Shown: positions 1 to 8,765 of the stretch, one piece after another
Position numbering within the stretch: position 1 is the stretch's first letter
Layout: every line of letters begins with the position of its first letter
Assembly (NCBI RefSeq): GCF_900111615.1
Contig: NZ_FOHU01000002.1
Coordinates: forward strand, 328,469 to 392,468
Origin: Natronincola peptidivorans
Lineage (GTDB): Bacteria > Bacillota > Clostridia > Peptostreptococcales > Natronincolaceae
Direction: 5' to 3'
DNA length: 64,000 nucleotides
Translations under genes and position numbers: made by a program
Notes under the pieces: model-generated
Told to the model about the DNA's origin: nothing
What the model saw: the letters and a program-made list of their open reading frames with translations, nothing else
Databases searched by the model: none

Positions 1-25
1 TGGTAAATATATAAATATTTTAAAG

Positions 26-68
26 ACTGCCTTAAATGGTTGAGACAATCACCACGAAGGCAGTTTTT
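26..68 (+). terminator. Rho-independent terminator of an upstream gene
   Basis: An 8-bp stem (ACTGCCTT at 26-33, AAGGCAGT at 57-64) with a long loop is followed directly by a T run. It would end transcription of a gene lying left of the window. The 23-base loop is longer than usual, so strength is uncertain. Confidence 0.6.
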
Positions 69-252
69 CTATTTGCTATTAATAGAAATAATCTAATGAA
101 GGCCTTTATTTATTGTTAATCGCCAGTGTTAACTGACAAACAGCAAAAAATTTTTATCATAAAATGCAATAAAATAAAGGAATTTATAATTATTTCAAGA
201 AAATATATCCATTTAAGGTGTGGAGGAATTACAAAAGATAGGAGATAATAAC

Positions 253-1074
253 ATGAAGTTCATAAGAATGTTTATGACAGCTTTATTCGTTGTGATTCTG
301 TTAGGTGTATTTATGAGCACTACTATAAATACAAGTTTTTGGCAGCAGGAATCTGTCGTTTCAACAATATATGAAAAGCCAACAGTGGAGAATAAAGAAA
401 AACAATATGAAGACAAATTAATAGATGAAGATAATAGCGAGAATAGTGGCATAGATCATATTGACAATGACCTAAATGAAGAAATAAATAGTACTGAATT
501 TATTCCCATCTTTACCTATGAGGATTTACCAAGAGAAATAATTAATAAAATCCATGATGCATCCTGGAAAGAAGAGGCACCTATAGGACTAGAGGATTTG
601 TCCTATCTTACTGTTACATATTGGGATTTTTATGAGGAACAACAGCATGGAGAACTGATCGTACACAGAAGAGTTGCAGAAGAGGTAGTGGAGATATTTG
701 AAGAATTGTATGAGGTCAGGTTTCCTATTGCAAAAATGAGGCTGGTTGATGAATATGATGCTGATGATGAGCTCTCTATGGAGGATAACAATACCTATGC
801 TTTTTGTTATAGAGTAATTGCTGGCACTCAACGAATATCAAAGCACGGCTATGGATTAGCTATCGATATCAATCCTATACAGAACCCGTATGTTAGAGGA
901 GAGACAATAATACCATCAGCAGGTAGAGAGTACATAGATAGAATAAATATAAGAAAAGGCATGATTACTAAAGGCGATCTATGCTATCATGCCTTCACCA
1001 GCAGAGGATGGACATGGGGCGGTGACTGGAAAACACCTAAAGATTACCATCATTTTGAAAAAGTGATTGATTGA
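253..1074 (+). CDS. M15-family cell-wall peptidase (CwlK-like)
   Basis: A 273-residue protein with an N-terminal membrane anchor or signal segment (about residues 3-25), a Glu/Asp/Asn-rich linker and a C-terminal M15 peptidase domain. The zinc-site motif SKHGYGLAIDINP (His and Asp ligands) and the terminal WGGDW...HHFE block match the M15C subgroup of L-alanyl-D-glutamate endopeptidases, which cut peptidoglycan peptides. An upstream in-frame GTG at 220 is possible, but GGAG at 241-244 is well placed for ATG 253, which starts the signal segment. The enzyme probably acts outside the membrane. It stands alone, and the exact bond cut cannot be read from sequence. Confidence 0.8.
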   Translation: MKFIRMFMTALFVVILLGVFMSTTINTSFWQQESVVSTIYEKPTVENKEKQYEDKLIDEDNSENSGIDHIDNDLNEEINSTEFIPIFTYEDLPREIINKIHDASWKEEAPIGLEDLSYLTVTYWDFYEEQQHGELIVHRRVAEEVVEIFEELYEVRFPIAKMRLVDEYDADDELSMEDNNTYAFCYRVIAGTQRISKHGYGLAIDINPIQNPYVRGETIIPSAGREYIDRINIRKGMITKGDLCYHAFTSRGWTWGGDWKTPKDYHHFEKVID

Positions 1075-1132
1075 AACTAGTAAGGATAAGTGGTATTTTT
1101 TAGAATAAATAATAAAAATTTCAAAATACCTA

Positions 1133-1161
1133 TTGACAATAATATTCAAACATATTAAAAT
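1133..1161 (+). promoter_or_regulatory. Promoter of first ilvBN unit
   Basis: TTGACA at 1133-1138 and TAAAAT at 1156-1161 are separated by 17 bp, a near-consensus housekeeping promoter. Transcription would begin about 20 bp before the T-box leader. Confidence 0.75.
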
Positions 1162-1189
1162 ATTCTTTAAATAAATTAATTATAAGTTA

Positions 1190-1451
1190 AAGGCATTGAC
1201 GAGGAGGAGTACATATATTCCGAAGTATAGAGAGGAAATGATGGTGGAAATTTTCCCTGAAGAATATGTAGAAGCTAGCCTCTGAGCCGTGGACCGAAAT
1301 TGTAAAAGAGTAGACTTCAACGGAGTCCCACCGTTATAGGGGAAGTAGTATCGGAGAAATCCCGTACTATATTGAGCTGTGTACTTGTTGTACAAAATTA
1401 GGTGGTACCGCGAAGATAAACCTTCGTCCTTTTGATAGGATGAAGGTTTTT
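1190..1451 (+). promoter_or_regulatory. T-box leader, specifier CTA (Leu), with terminator
   Basis: A T-box riboswitch that reads uncharged tRNA to control ilvB. Stem I carries the AGTA/GAA loop motif with flanking helices (TACATAT with ATATGTA, GAGG with CCTC). The specifier is read as CTA (Leu) at 1275-1277. The T-box proper, AGGTGGTACCGCG, is at 1400-1412; its TGGT bulge would pair with an ACCA tRNA end, as expected for tRNA-Leu. The terminator is a 12-bp stem at 1418-1429/1438-1449 with a T run. Together with the promoter it fills the gap between the peptidase gene and ilvB. Confidence 0.93.
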
Positions 1452-1493
1452 GTAGTTTTTGCAAAGAGAAAATTGATAGGGGAGGAAATAATG

Positions 1494-3197
1494 ATGAAAT
1501 GTAGTGGAGCGGAGATTATTATTAGTTTACTAGAAGAGCATGGGATAGATACCATTGCTGGGATACCAGGGGGAGCAAATCTCCCAATGTACAATGCCCT
1601 AGCTAAAAGTGATAAAATACAGCATGTCCTTGCAAGACACGAGCAGGGTGCGGGATTTATCGCTCAGGGGATAGCCAGAACAACTGGAAAAGCAGCAGTT
1701 TGTTTTGCTACCTCAGGACCAGGTGTAATGAACTTACTGACAGCCATTGCTGATGCTAAACTAGATTCTGTTCCTATTGTGGCTATTACAGGTCAAATAC
1801 CTTCTTCTTTGGTGGGAACCGATGCTTTTCAAGAAGTAGATACCTGTGGTTTAGCAATACCTATAACCAAACATAATTTTTTTGTGCGATCAGCAAAGGA
1901 ATTGTTTCATATAATACCAGAAGCCTTTAGAGTAGCAGAGGGTGGAAGACCTGGGCCCGTTATTATAGACATTCCTAAGGATGTTCAACTAGAGGAGATA
2001 GAAATTACAAATTGGCCCGTAGAGGATAATGAAAGTCTTATAGATATGGGCATCGGAGTTAATCATGATAATATAGCTAGCTTAGAAGATATAGAGCAGA
2101 TAACTGAAATGATTCATAAATCAAAAAAACCTTTGCTTTATATTGGTGGAGGAATATTACAGTCAAATTCTCATGAATTGCTTTATGATTTTGCCAAGAA
2201 AAACAGTATACCTGTTGCCTCTACTTTAATGGGGCTGGGTTGCTTTCCTTCAAATGATCCTCTATATCTAGGTATGCTGGGGATGCATGGAGCACCCTAT
2301 ACCAATCTTATATTAAATGAAACGGATCTATTGATTGCCTTTGGTGTACGTTTTGATGACAGAGCAACAGGCAAAATTGCTGAGTTTTGTCCAGAAGCTT
2401 CTATCATACATGTAGATATTGATCCTGCGGAGCTGGATAAAAACAAATCCACAAAGATTTCTGTAGCAGCAGATATTCGCATGGTATTGGATGAACTCAT
2501 CCTATCCGTTGAAGAAAACCATCGTCAGGAATGGATGCAAGAAATCACTGAAATTAAAGAAGCCAATCCATTTCCTATTGGCAATAAAAAAGATTTTTAT
2601 CATCCATTAAACCTTATAAGAAAAATAGGCAGCATCGTAGATCCTGATACCATAATAACAACTGATGTAGGACAGCATCAAATGTGGGTTGCTCAAGCAT
2701 ATCCCTTTCAAAAACCCCGTACCCTGTTGACCTCCGGGGGATTGGGAACCATGGGCTTTGGATTACCTACTGCCATAGGAGCTGCCTTGGCAAATCCTGA
2801 TAAAAAGATCATCTGTATAAGTGGAGATGGTTCTATACTGATGAATATTCAAGAGCTGGCAACTCTGGCTGATTTAAACCTAAATATAACTGTAATTATA
2901 CTTAATAATGGATGGCTGGGAATGGTGAGACAGCTGCAGGAGCTATTTTTTCAAGAGAATTATTATGCTACTCAATTCACCACCAACCCTGATTTTGCTT
3001 CCATGGCTCAGTGCTTTGGTATCAAAGGCTATGATTTCAAAGACCAAGAAGACCCAAATCATGCGTTGGAAAAAATATTGTCTGGGTCTCATCCATGTGT
3101 TATCAATATGCCGATTGATTTTAGAGAAAATGTCATGCCTACAGTACCACCAGGTGCAGGCAATCATCAAATGATAGGAGGAGAAAAACGTGTGTAA
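1494..3197 (+). CDS. ilvB: Acetolactate synthase large subunit, copy 1
   Basis: A 567-residue thiamine-diphosphate and FAD enzyme that condenses pyruvate (or pyruvate plus 2-ketobutyrate), the first common step of valine, leucine and isoleucine synthesis. Visible are the catalytic Glu in ARHEQGAGF, the central FAD domain and the TPP motif GDGS...NN in the C-terminal third. ATG 1494 is chosen over ATG 1491 because it aligns with copy 2 (MKCSG) and lies 8 bases after GGAGG. Residue 481 is Leu (GMVRQLQELFF) where most acetohydroxyacid synthases have Trp. The gene lies behind a Leu-type T-box and overlaps ilvN by 8 bases. Confidence 0.95.
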   Translation: MKCSGAEIIISLLEEHGIDTIAGIPGGANLPMYNALAKSDKIQHVLARHEQGAGFIAQGIARTTGKAAVCFATSGPGVMNLLTAIADAKLDSVPIVAITGQIPSSLVGTDAFQEVDTCGLAIPITKHNFFVRSAKELFHIIPEAFRVAEGGRPGPVIIDIPKDVQLEEIEITNWPVEDNESLIDMGIGVNHDNIASLEDIEQITEMIHKSKKPLLYIGGGILQSNSHELLYDFAKKNSIPVASTLMGLGCFPSNDPLYLGMLGMHGAPYTNLILNETDLLIAFGVRFDDRATGKIAEFCPEASIIHVDIDPAELDKNKSTKISVAADIRMVLDELILSVEENHRQEWMQEITEIKEANPFPIGNKKDFYHPLNLIRKIGSIVDPDTIITTDVGQHQMWVAQAYPFQKPRTLLTSGGLGTMGFGLPTAIGAALANPDKKIICISGDGSILMNIQELATLADLNLNITVIILNNGWLGMVRQLQELFFQENYYATQFTTNPDFASMAQCFGIKGYDFKDQEDPNHALEKILSGSHPCVINMPIDFRENVMPTVPPGAGNHQMIGGEKRV

Positions 3198-3513
3198 AAA
3201 AACCGATGTTATTATTCAATTGACAGTAAACAATCATCCAGGAGTGATGTCCAACATTACAGGACTATTTACAAGAAGAGCTTTTAACCTTGAAGGGATT
3301 TTATGTGGTAGATTACAGAATACAAAGACCAGTAGAATGTATCTATTGCTAAACAACGATGACCGCGTGGAACAGATTATTAAGCAATTGAAAAAGCTTT
3401 ATGATGTGTTAGAGGTTTCTATATGTGAGGACTGTGATTACAATTCATTTGACAATATTCATGAGTTAGTACAAGGGAAAAAGCAGACTAAAGCAATCGA
3501 TCCATATAACTGA
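3190..3513 (+). CDS. ilvN: Acetolactate synthase small subunit, copy 1
   Basis: A 107-residue regulatory subunit consisting mainly of one ACT domain (TVNNHPGVMSNITGLFTRRAFNLEGI), which binds the feedback amino acid and activates the large subunit. It is close in size to the short IlvN/IlvM type and lacks the extra C-terminal domain of long IlvH proteins. The start is GTG at 3190, 8 bases after AGGAGG and inside the end of ilvB, so translation is probably coupled. The C-terminal ten residues or so have no counterpart in copy 2. Confidence 0.92.
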   Translation: MCKKTDVIIQLTVNNHPGVMSNITGLFTRRAFNLEGILCGRLQNTKTSRMYLLLNNDDRVEQIIKQLKKLYDVLEVSICEDCDYNSFDNIHELVQGKKQTKAIDPYN

Positions 3514-3568
3514 AGTAACAGCTAAATCATTGCATTTATTTCCATATGTAATAAATATAAAAAAACTA

Positions 3569-3597
3569 TTGACAAAAGCATTCGAAACTATTAGAAT
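3569..3597 (+). promoter_or_regulatory. Promoter of second ilvBN unit
   Basis: TTGACA at 3569-3574 and TAGAAT at 3592-3597 with a 17-bp spacer, in the same position relative to the T-box as in the first unit. The second copy therefore has its own promoter. Confidence 0.75.
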
Positions 3598-3624
3598 ATT
3601 CTTTAAATAAATTTATTATATGTT

Positions 3625-3889
3625 AAAGGCTTTGATGAAGAGGAGTACATATATTCCGAAGTATAGAGAGGAAATGATGGTGGAAATTTTCCCTGAAGGA
3701 TATATGGAAGGTAGCTTCTGAGCTGTGGACCGAAATTGTTTTAAAGTAGACTTCAACGGAGTCCCACCGTTATAGGGGAAGTAGTATCGGAGAAATCCCG
3801 TACTATATTGAGCTGTGTACTTTTTTGTACAAAATTAGGTGGTACCGCGGAGAATAACCTTCGTCCTTTTAATAGGATGAAGGTTTTTT
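3625..3889 (+). promoter_or_regulatory. T-box leader, specifier GTA (Val), with terminator
   Basis: A near copy of the first T-box leader. The specifier position at 3711-3713 reads GTA (Val) instead of CTA. The adjoining lower helix has changed on both sides (GAAG with CTTC instead of GAGG with CCTC), which supports the fold. AGGTGGTACCGCG is at 3837-3849, with the TGGT bulge expected for a tRNA with discriminator A. The terminator stem is 3856-3866/3875-3885 followed by six T. This leader plus promoter occupies the gap between the two ilvBN units. Confidence 0.93.
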
Positions 3890-3930
3890 AGTTTTTGTAA
3901 AAGTCAAGATAATAAAAGGAGGAAATGATA

Positions 3931-5637
3931 ATGAAATGTAGTGGAGGAGAAATAATTATTCGTTTATTAGAGGAGCAGGGGATAGACAAAATTGCTGGAA
4001 TCCCAGGAGGAGCCAATCTTCCTATGTACCATGCTCTAGCCAAAAGTGATAAAATACAGCATATCCTTGCAAGACATGAGCAGGGTGCGGGATTTATCGC
4101 TCAAGGTATAGCCAGAACAACTGGAAAAGCAGCAGTTTGTTTTGCTACCTCAGGACCAGGGGTAATGAATTTATTGACAGCCATTGCTGATGCAAAGCTA
4201 GACTCTATTCCTTTGGTGGCAATTACAGGGCAGATTCCTTCTTCTCTTGTAGGCACTGATGCCTTTCAGGAGGTGGATACTTGTGGTTTAGCAATACCTA
4301 TAACCAAGCACAACTTTTTTGTATCCTCAGCAAAGGAGTTATTTCACATCTTGCCAGAAGCCTTTAGAGTGGCAGAGGAAGGAAGACCTGGCCCAGTCAT
4401 TATTGACATTCCAAAAGATGTTCAATTGGAGGAAATAGAGATTGACATTTGGCCTGCAAAGGACAGGAACAATGAAAGAAGTATAGATATTTACATGAAT
4501 AATGATAAGGCAATAGCAAGCCTAGAGGATATAGATCAGTTGGCAGAAATGATTAATGGATCTAAAAAACCTTTACTCTATATTGGGGGAGGAATCCTAC
4601 AATCCAATTCCCATAAGCTGTTGTATGATTTTGCTAAGAAAAACAGTATACCTGTAGCCTCCACCTTAATGGGACTGGGATGCTTTCCCTCCAACGATCC
4701 TCTATACTTGGGAATGCTGGGGATGCATGGAGCGCCTTATACCAACCTTATATTAAACGAAACAGATCTATTGATTGCCTTTGGGGTACGTTTTGACGAT
4801 AGAGCAACAGGTAAGATTGCTGAATTTTGTCCAAAAGCTTCGATTATACATGTAGATATTGACCCTGCGGAGCTAGACAAAAATAAATCCACCAATTTTT
4901 CATTGGCAGCAGATATAAGGTTGGTATTGGATGAATTAATTTTATCCATTGAAGAAAATCAAAGAGAAGGATGGATTAAAGAAATTACAGCAATAAAAGA
5001 AGACTATCCATTTCCTATGAAGAAAAAAGAGGATGCTTATCATCCTTTAAACCTCATAAAAAGTATTGGCAGTATGGTAGAGGATGACACCATCATCACA
5101 ACAGATGTTGGACAGCATCAAATGTGGGTAGCACAGGCATACCCCTTCCAAAAACCTAGGACACTGCTAACCTCTGGCGGTTTAGGCACAATGGGCTTTG
5201 GATTACCCACTGCTATAGGAGCAGCCTTAGCAAATCCTGATAAAAAAGTAATCTGTGTCAGCGGAGATGGATCTATCCTAATGAATCTTCAGGAATTAGC
5301 CACCTTAGCTGACTTAAACCTAAATATTACCATCATTATACTAAACAATGGGGTGCTAGGTATGGTAAGACAGCTGCAGGAGCTATTCTTCCAAGAAACT
5401 TATATATCCACAAAATTTGTTACCAATCCAGATTTTGCTTCAATAGCAAAAAATTTTGGCATAAAAGGTTACGATTTTAAAAATAATCAGGAACCAGAGG
5501 GTACTTTACAAAAGATACTATCACTATCCGAGCCCTGTGTCATCAATATACCGATAGATTCTAGCGAAAATGTTATGCCTACAGTACCACCGGGTGCAGC
5601 AAATCATCAAATGATAGGAGGGAAAAAATATGCCTAG
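3931..5637 (+). CDS. ilvB: Acetolactate synthase large subunit, copy 2
   Basis: A 568-residue paralogue of the preceding ilvB, with the same catalytic Glu region, FAD domain and GDGS...NN TPP motif. ATG 3931 sits 8 bases after AGGAGG; the in-frame ATG at 3925 would be only 2 bases from it. Large blocks are identical in protein sequence, whereas the region after the first 170 residues and the C-terminal 100 residues have diverged, so this is an established duplication and not an assembly repeat. Leu482 again replaces the usual Trp of the MVRQWQ motif. It probably supplies acetolactate under valine-specific control. Confidence 0.95.
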   Translation: MKCSGGEIIIRLLEEQGIDKIAGIPGGANLPMYHALAKSDKIQHILARHEQGAGFIAQGIARTTGKAAVCFATSGPGVMNLLTAIADAKLDSIPLVAITGQIPSSLVGTDAFQEVDTCGLAIPITKHNFFVSSAKELFHILPEAFRVAEEGRPGPVIIDIPKDVQLEEIEIDIWPAKDRNNERSIDIYMNNDKAIASLEDIDQLAEMINGSKKPLLYIGGGILQSNSHKLLYDFAKKNSIPVASTLMGLGCFPSNDPLYLGMLGMHGAPYTNLILNETDLLIAFGVRFDDRATGKIAEFCPKASIIHVDIDPAELDKNKSTNFSLAADIRLVLDELILSIEENQREGWIKEITAIKEDYPFPMKKKEDAYHPLNLIKSIGSMVEDDTIITTDVGQHQMWVAQAYPFQKPRTLLTSGGLGTMGFGLPTAIGAALANPDKKVICVSGDGSILMNLQELATLADLNLNITIIILNNGVLGMVRQLQELFFQETYISTKFVTNPDFASIAKNFGIKGYDFKNNQEPEGTLQKILSLSEPCVINIPIDSSENVMPTVPPGAANHQMIGGKKYA

Positions 5638-5923
5638 AACAACCGATGTTATCATTCAATTGACAGTAAACAATCATCCAGGAGTAATGTCCAACATTAC
5701 AGGACTATTTACAAGAAGGGCATTTAACCTTGAAGGCATTCTGTGTGGAAGATTGGAAGATACAAAAACCAGTAAAATGTATCTACTGGTAAATAACGAT
5801 AACAGAATCAACCAGATTATCAAGCAATTAGAAAAACTATATGATGTACTAGAGGTTTCCATATGTACAAACTGCGATTATGAAGTTTTTGACAATATCC
5901 ATCAGTTAATACAAGGAAAATAG
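5630..5923 (+). CDS. ilvN: Acetolactate synthase small subunit, copy 2
   Basis: A 97-residue single-ACT-domain regulatory subunit, a close paralogue of copy 1 and the same size class as the short enterobacterial IlvN. It overlaps ilvB copy 2 by 8 bases, exactly as in the first unit, with an AGGAGGG site upstream of ATG 5630. The C-terminus (TNCDYEVFDNIHQLIQGK) ends at the point where copy 1 has its extra tail. Either small subunit could in principle pair with either large subunit. Confidence 0.92.
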   Translation: MPRTTDVIIQLTVNNHPGVMSNITGLFTRRAFNLEGILCGRLEDTKTSKMYLLVNNDNRINQIIKQLEKLYDVLEVSICTNCDYEVFDNIHQLIQGK

Positions 5924-5924
5924 C

Positions 5925-5945
5925 TGCCACGTGCCACGTGCCACG
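5925..5945 (+). repeat. Three direct copies of TGCCACG
   Basis: Three perfect tandem 7-mers begin 2 bases after the ilvN stop and are followed by GGGGACG-type sequence. Short GC-rich repeats of this look contrast with the AT-rich surroundings. The rest of the 288-base gap to the next gene shows only a weak possible promoter (TTGGAA at 6120, TATATA at 6143) and no clear terminator. Confidence 0.55.
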
Positions 5946-6211
5946 GGGACGTTTCATTTGACAACATCCTAAAGTAAATAATTGGAAAAAATATCTGAAG
6001 GTGCATCATTTAAATATTCGAAGAAATAAGTGTACTTGTTAGTTTGTAATTCTGAAGAAGTAATCAGGGTATGTATTGAGTTTCGCAATCTGTATTCTAA
6101 AACACATAGAATTTTTCTATTGGAATTTAATACTTGCTCTCCTATATACTATAGACAAGAGTTGTTAATAAAGAATCAATATTATCATAATAGTTTATAG
6201 GAGGAAATATA

Positions 6212-6685
6212 ATGGAAAAAAGCATTAGTGTTCAAGAGGTTCGACAGCAGGCTGAAGGGTATTTCCAGAGGGGAGAATTTTTCTGTTCGGAGGCCGTTGT
6301 TCATACCATTAATGAGCTGTTGGGCTGGCCTTTTTCAGAGGAAGTTGTAAAGCTAGCTTCTGCATTTCCCATTGGGTTGGGTAAGGCTGGATGTCTTTGT
6401 GGTGCTGTTAGTGGAGGATCAATGGCATTAGGAATGGCTTATGGAAGACAGCATGGAGAGCCTATGAATGAAAAAATGTTTCCTATCTCTGCCGCATTAC
6501 ATGATCACATCAAGGAGATGTATAAGAGTACATGCTGTCGTGTCCTGGTAAAAGGCTATGACTTTACCAGTCCTGAGAGAAAAGCTCACTGTGTGGCCAT
6601 CACTGGAGAAGTAGCCGCTTGGATTGCAGAAAAACTGCTAGAGGATCCAGAAATAGCAGAAAAAATTCAGAAGGCAACAGTCTAG
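6212..6685 (+). CDS. C_GCAxxG_C_C family protein
   Basis: A 157-residue protein with the spaced cysteine pattern of the C_GCAxxG_C_C family: Cys25, Cys61 and Cys63 (in GKAGCLCGAVSGG), the Cys108-Cys109 pair and Cys127. Members are thought to be redox or metal-binding proteins; the function of this one is unknown. No signal peptide is visible, so it is probably cytoplasmic. A strong AGGAGGA site precedes ATG 6212. The TDT transporter follows 12 bases downstream and is probably cotranscribed. Confidence 0.8.
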   Translation: MEKSISVQEVRQQAEGYFQRGEFFCSEAVVHTINELLGWPFSEEVVKLASAFPIGLGKAGCLCGAVSGGSMALGMAYGRQHGEPMNEKMFPISAALHDHIKEMYKSTCCRVLVKGYDFTSPERKAHCVAITGEVAAWIAEKLLEDPEIAEKIQKATV

Positions 6686-6697
6686 AGGGATGGTCTT

Positions 6698-7657
6698 ATG
6701 AATAGAATGATTAAGAAAATACCAATACCTATGGCAGGATTGATGCTAGCCCTAGCATCAGCAGGAAATCTTATAGCCTCCTATGGTAGTAGCTATAGAA
6801 ATATCTTTGGGGTTTTAGCAACGGGTTTAATGATTTTACTTGTCAGTAAGGTGGTTAGCATGCCAAAAGTAATAGAAGAAGACTTTGGCAATCCAGTAAT
6901 AGCAAGTGTGATGCCAACCTTTTCTATGGGATTGATGATTCTGGCAACCTATCTTAGACCTTATTTGGCATCAGGAGCCTATGGTGTATGGATTATGGGC
7001 TTAGCTATCCATGTAGTCCTCATCCTTCTTTTTACAAAAAAATATATTTTCAGCTTTAACATAAAAAAGGTTTTTCCAAGTTATTTTATTGTATATGTTG
7101 GAATTGTAGCAGCTAGCGTAACAGCGCCGGCATTTGGTTTAGCCCACTGGGGCCAATATATTTTTTGGTTTGGCTTGATTACCTATTTATGCTTATTACC
7201 TTTTGTACTATACAGGGTTTTGGTGGTAAAGGGTATGCCAGAGCCAGCTATACCAACCCTTACCATTTTTGCAGCTCCAGCCAGTCTTTGCTTAGCAGGA
7301 TATTTAAATTCCTTTCAGGAAAAAAGTATGAGTATGGTAGTTTTTTTAGGGATATTAGCATTAGCGATGTTCATTGCAGTCATGTTCAACATGCCTAAAA
7401 TGTTAAGATTAAAGTTTTATCCCAGTTATTCGGCCTTTACCTTTCCTTTTGTTATCACTGCTATTGCTATGAAGGGAACAAATGCCTATTTAGCTTCAGC
7501 TGGCAGAGGGATGGCTTCCCTAGGATACTTTGTAAAGTTCTTAGAACTGTGGGCTATCGTTATGGTAATTTATGTATTTGTTAAATATATGAGTTTTATC
7601 CTGGGAAGGCCAGGACCTGTTGTGGCAACAGATAAAAAGCTAACTGGTGCCAACTAA
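6698..7657 (+). CDS. TDT-family membrane transporter
   Basis: A 319-residue protein with about ten hydrophobic segments. The N-terminal IPMAGLMLALASAGN and the overall layout match the tellurite-resistance/dicarboxylate transporter (TDT, SLAC1-like) family of anion carriers or channels. The substrate cannot be told from sequence. The start ATG 6698 lies 12 bases after the C_GCAxxG_C_C gene, so the two form a likely two-gene operon. A terminator-like hairpin follows. Confidence 0.8.
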   Translation: MNRMIKKIPIPMAGLMLALASAGNLIASYGSSYRNIFGVLATGLMILLVSKVVSMPKVIEEDFGNPVIASVMPTFSMGLMILATYLRPYLASGAYGVWIMGLAIHVVLILLFTKKYIFSFNIKKVFPSYFIVYVGIVAASVTAPAFGLAHWGQYIFWFGLITYLCLLPFVLYRVLVVKGMPEPAIPTLTIFAAPASLCLAGYLNSFQEKSMSMVVFLGILALAMFIAVMFNMPKMLRLKFYPSYSAFTFPFVITAIAMKGTNAYLASAGRGMASLGYFVKFLELWAIVMVIYVFVKYMSFILGRPGPVVATDKKLTGAN

Positions 7658-7671
7658 GTGAATAAATCTAG

Positions 7672-7722
7672 AGGATGTCAGTGACTGTCAATAATACAAT
7701 GACAAAACTTGACATCCTTTTG
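7672..7722 (+). terminator. Terminator between convergent genes
   Basis: A 9-bp stem (7672-7680 with 7710-7718) carries an inner TGTCA/TGACA pairing in its loop and ends in TTTTGTT. It separates the TDT transporter from the convergent DAHP synthase genes. The T run is short. Confidence 0.55.
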
Positions 7723-7741
7723 TTCTATAAAAGCTTAAAAT

Positions 7742-8743
7742 TTATTCAATAGCAGCAATTTTTTCAACAGCCCGCATCAATCGTGCAAACTTTTCAGGCT
7801 TTAAGGACTGGGCACCATCGGAGAGAGCTAGCTCTGGCTGGTGATGCACCTCTATGATGAGTCCATCAGCACCCACTGCGATAGCTCCCTTAGATAAAGG
7901 CTCCACCATGGACCATTTTCCAGTAGCGTGGCTAGGGTCGATAATGATGGGCAAATGACTTAATTCTTTAATAACAGTGATGGCACTTAAATCCAATGTA
8001 TTCCTGGTGTAGGTTTCAAAGGTACGGATGCCCCTCTCACAAAGAATTACATTCTGATTTCCTTTAGACATAATGTATTCTGCTGACATCAAAAGTTCTT
8101 CAATTGTGGCGGATAGACCTCTCTTCAGCAGGATAGGTTTATTACTTTTTCCAGCCCTTTTCAATAAAGAGAAGTTCTGCATGTTTCTAGCACCAATTTG
8201 AAGAATATCTGCATATTGCTCTACCACATCGAAGTTCTCTTGATCCATCACCTCTGTGACGATGGGCATACCAGTAGCTTCCTTTGCTTTTTGCAGCAGT
8301 TTTAAACCTTCTTCTCCCATTCCTTGGAAGCTGTAGGGAGAGGTTCTAGGCTTGTAGGCACCTCCCCGGAGTATGTGTGCACCTTCCTTTTTCACAGCGT
8401 GAGCAATGGTCATCAGCTGTTCTTCGCTTTCCACAGAGCAGGGTCCTGCCATAATGGTTACATTTCCCCCACCGATTTTACAGCCATTTACTTGGATGAC
8501 GGTATCCTCAGGATGAAAAAGTCTGCTGGCTAGCTTGAATGGATGCTGCACTCTTAATAGCTTTTCCACGTGTTCATTGGCTTCAATCTGGCTGGGATTA
8601 ATCTTTGAGGTATCTCCTACTAAACCAAGAATACAGTAGTTTTCTCCTTGGGTGAGACGAACATCACATCCTAAACTAGTCATTTTTTGTGATATTTTGT
8701 CTATCATTTCTTGAGGTGCATGGGGTTTCATAACAATAACCAT
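7742..8743 (-). CDS. aroF: DAHP synthase, second gene of pair
   Basis: A 333-residue 3-deoxy-7-phosphoheptulonate synthase, the entry enzyme of the shikimate pathway (phosphoenolpyruvate plus erythrose 4-phosphate). It has an N-terminal ferredoxin-like regulatory domain (about residues 1-70) before the type I-beta barrel. Barrel motifs are [33 protein letters not shown] and DPSHATGK. No chorismate mutase domain is fused. It starts 22 bp after the first copy's stop with a clear AGGAGG and is expected to be cotranscribed from the aromatic leader. The central 194 bases are almost identical to the sister gene, the rest less so. Confidence 0.93.
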   Translation of the reverse strand: MVIVMKPHAPQEMIDKISQKMTSLGCDVRLTQGENYCILGLVGDTSKINPSQIEANEHVEKLLRVQHPFKLASRLFHPEDTVIQVNGCKIGGGNVTIMAGPCSVESEEQLMTIAHAVKKEGAHILRGGAYKPRTSPYSFQGMGEEGLKLLQKAKEATGMPIVTEVMDQENFDVVEQYADILQIGARNMQNFSLLKRAGKSNKPILLKRGLSATIEELLMSAEYIMSKGNQNVILCERGIRTFETYTRNTLDLSAITVIKELSHLPIIIDPSHATGKWSMVEPLSKGAIAVGADGLIIEVHHQPELALSDGAQSLKPEKFARLMRAVEKIAAIE

Positions 8744-8765
8744 AATACTTCCTCCTCATTTTTTC

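Noticed and set aside
1494..5923. Possible assembly artefact behind the ilvBN duplication
   Set aside because: The copies differ at many silent and coding sites, have different specifiers and different ilvN tails, so they are real paralogues.
6000..6200. Possible terminator or T-box after the second ilvN
   Set aside because: No hairpin with T run and no T-box motif; only a weak promoter-like pair was seen.
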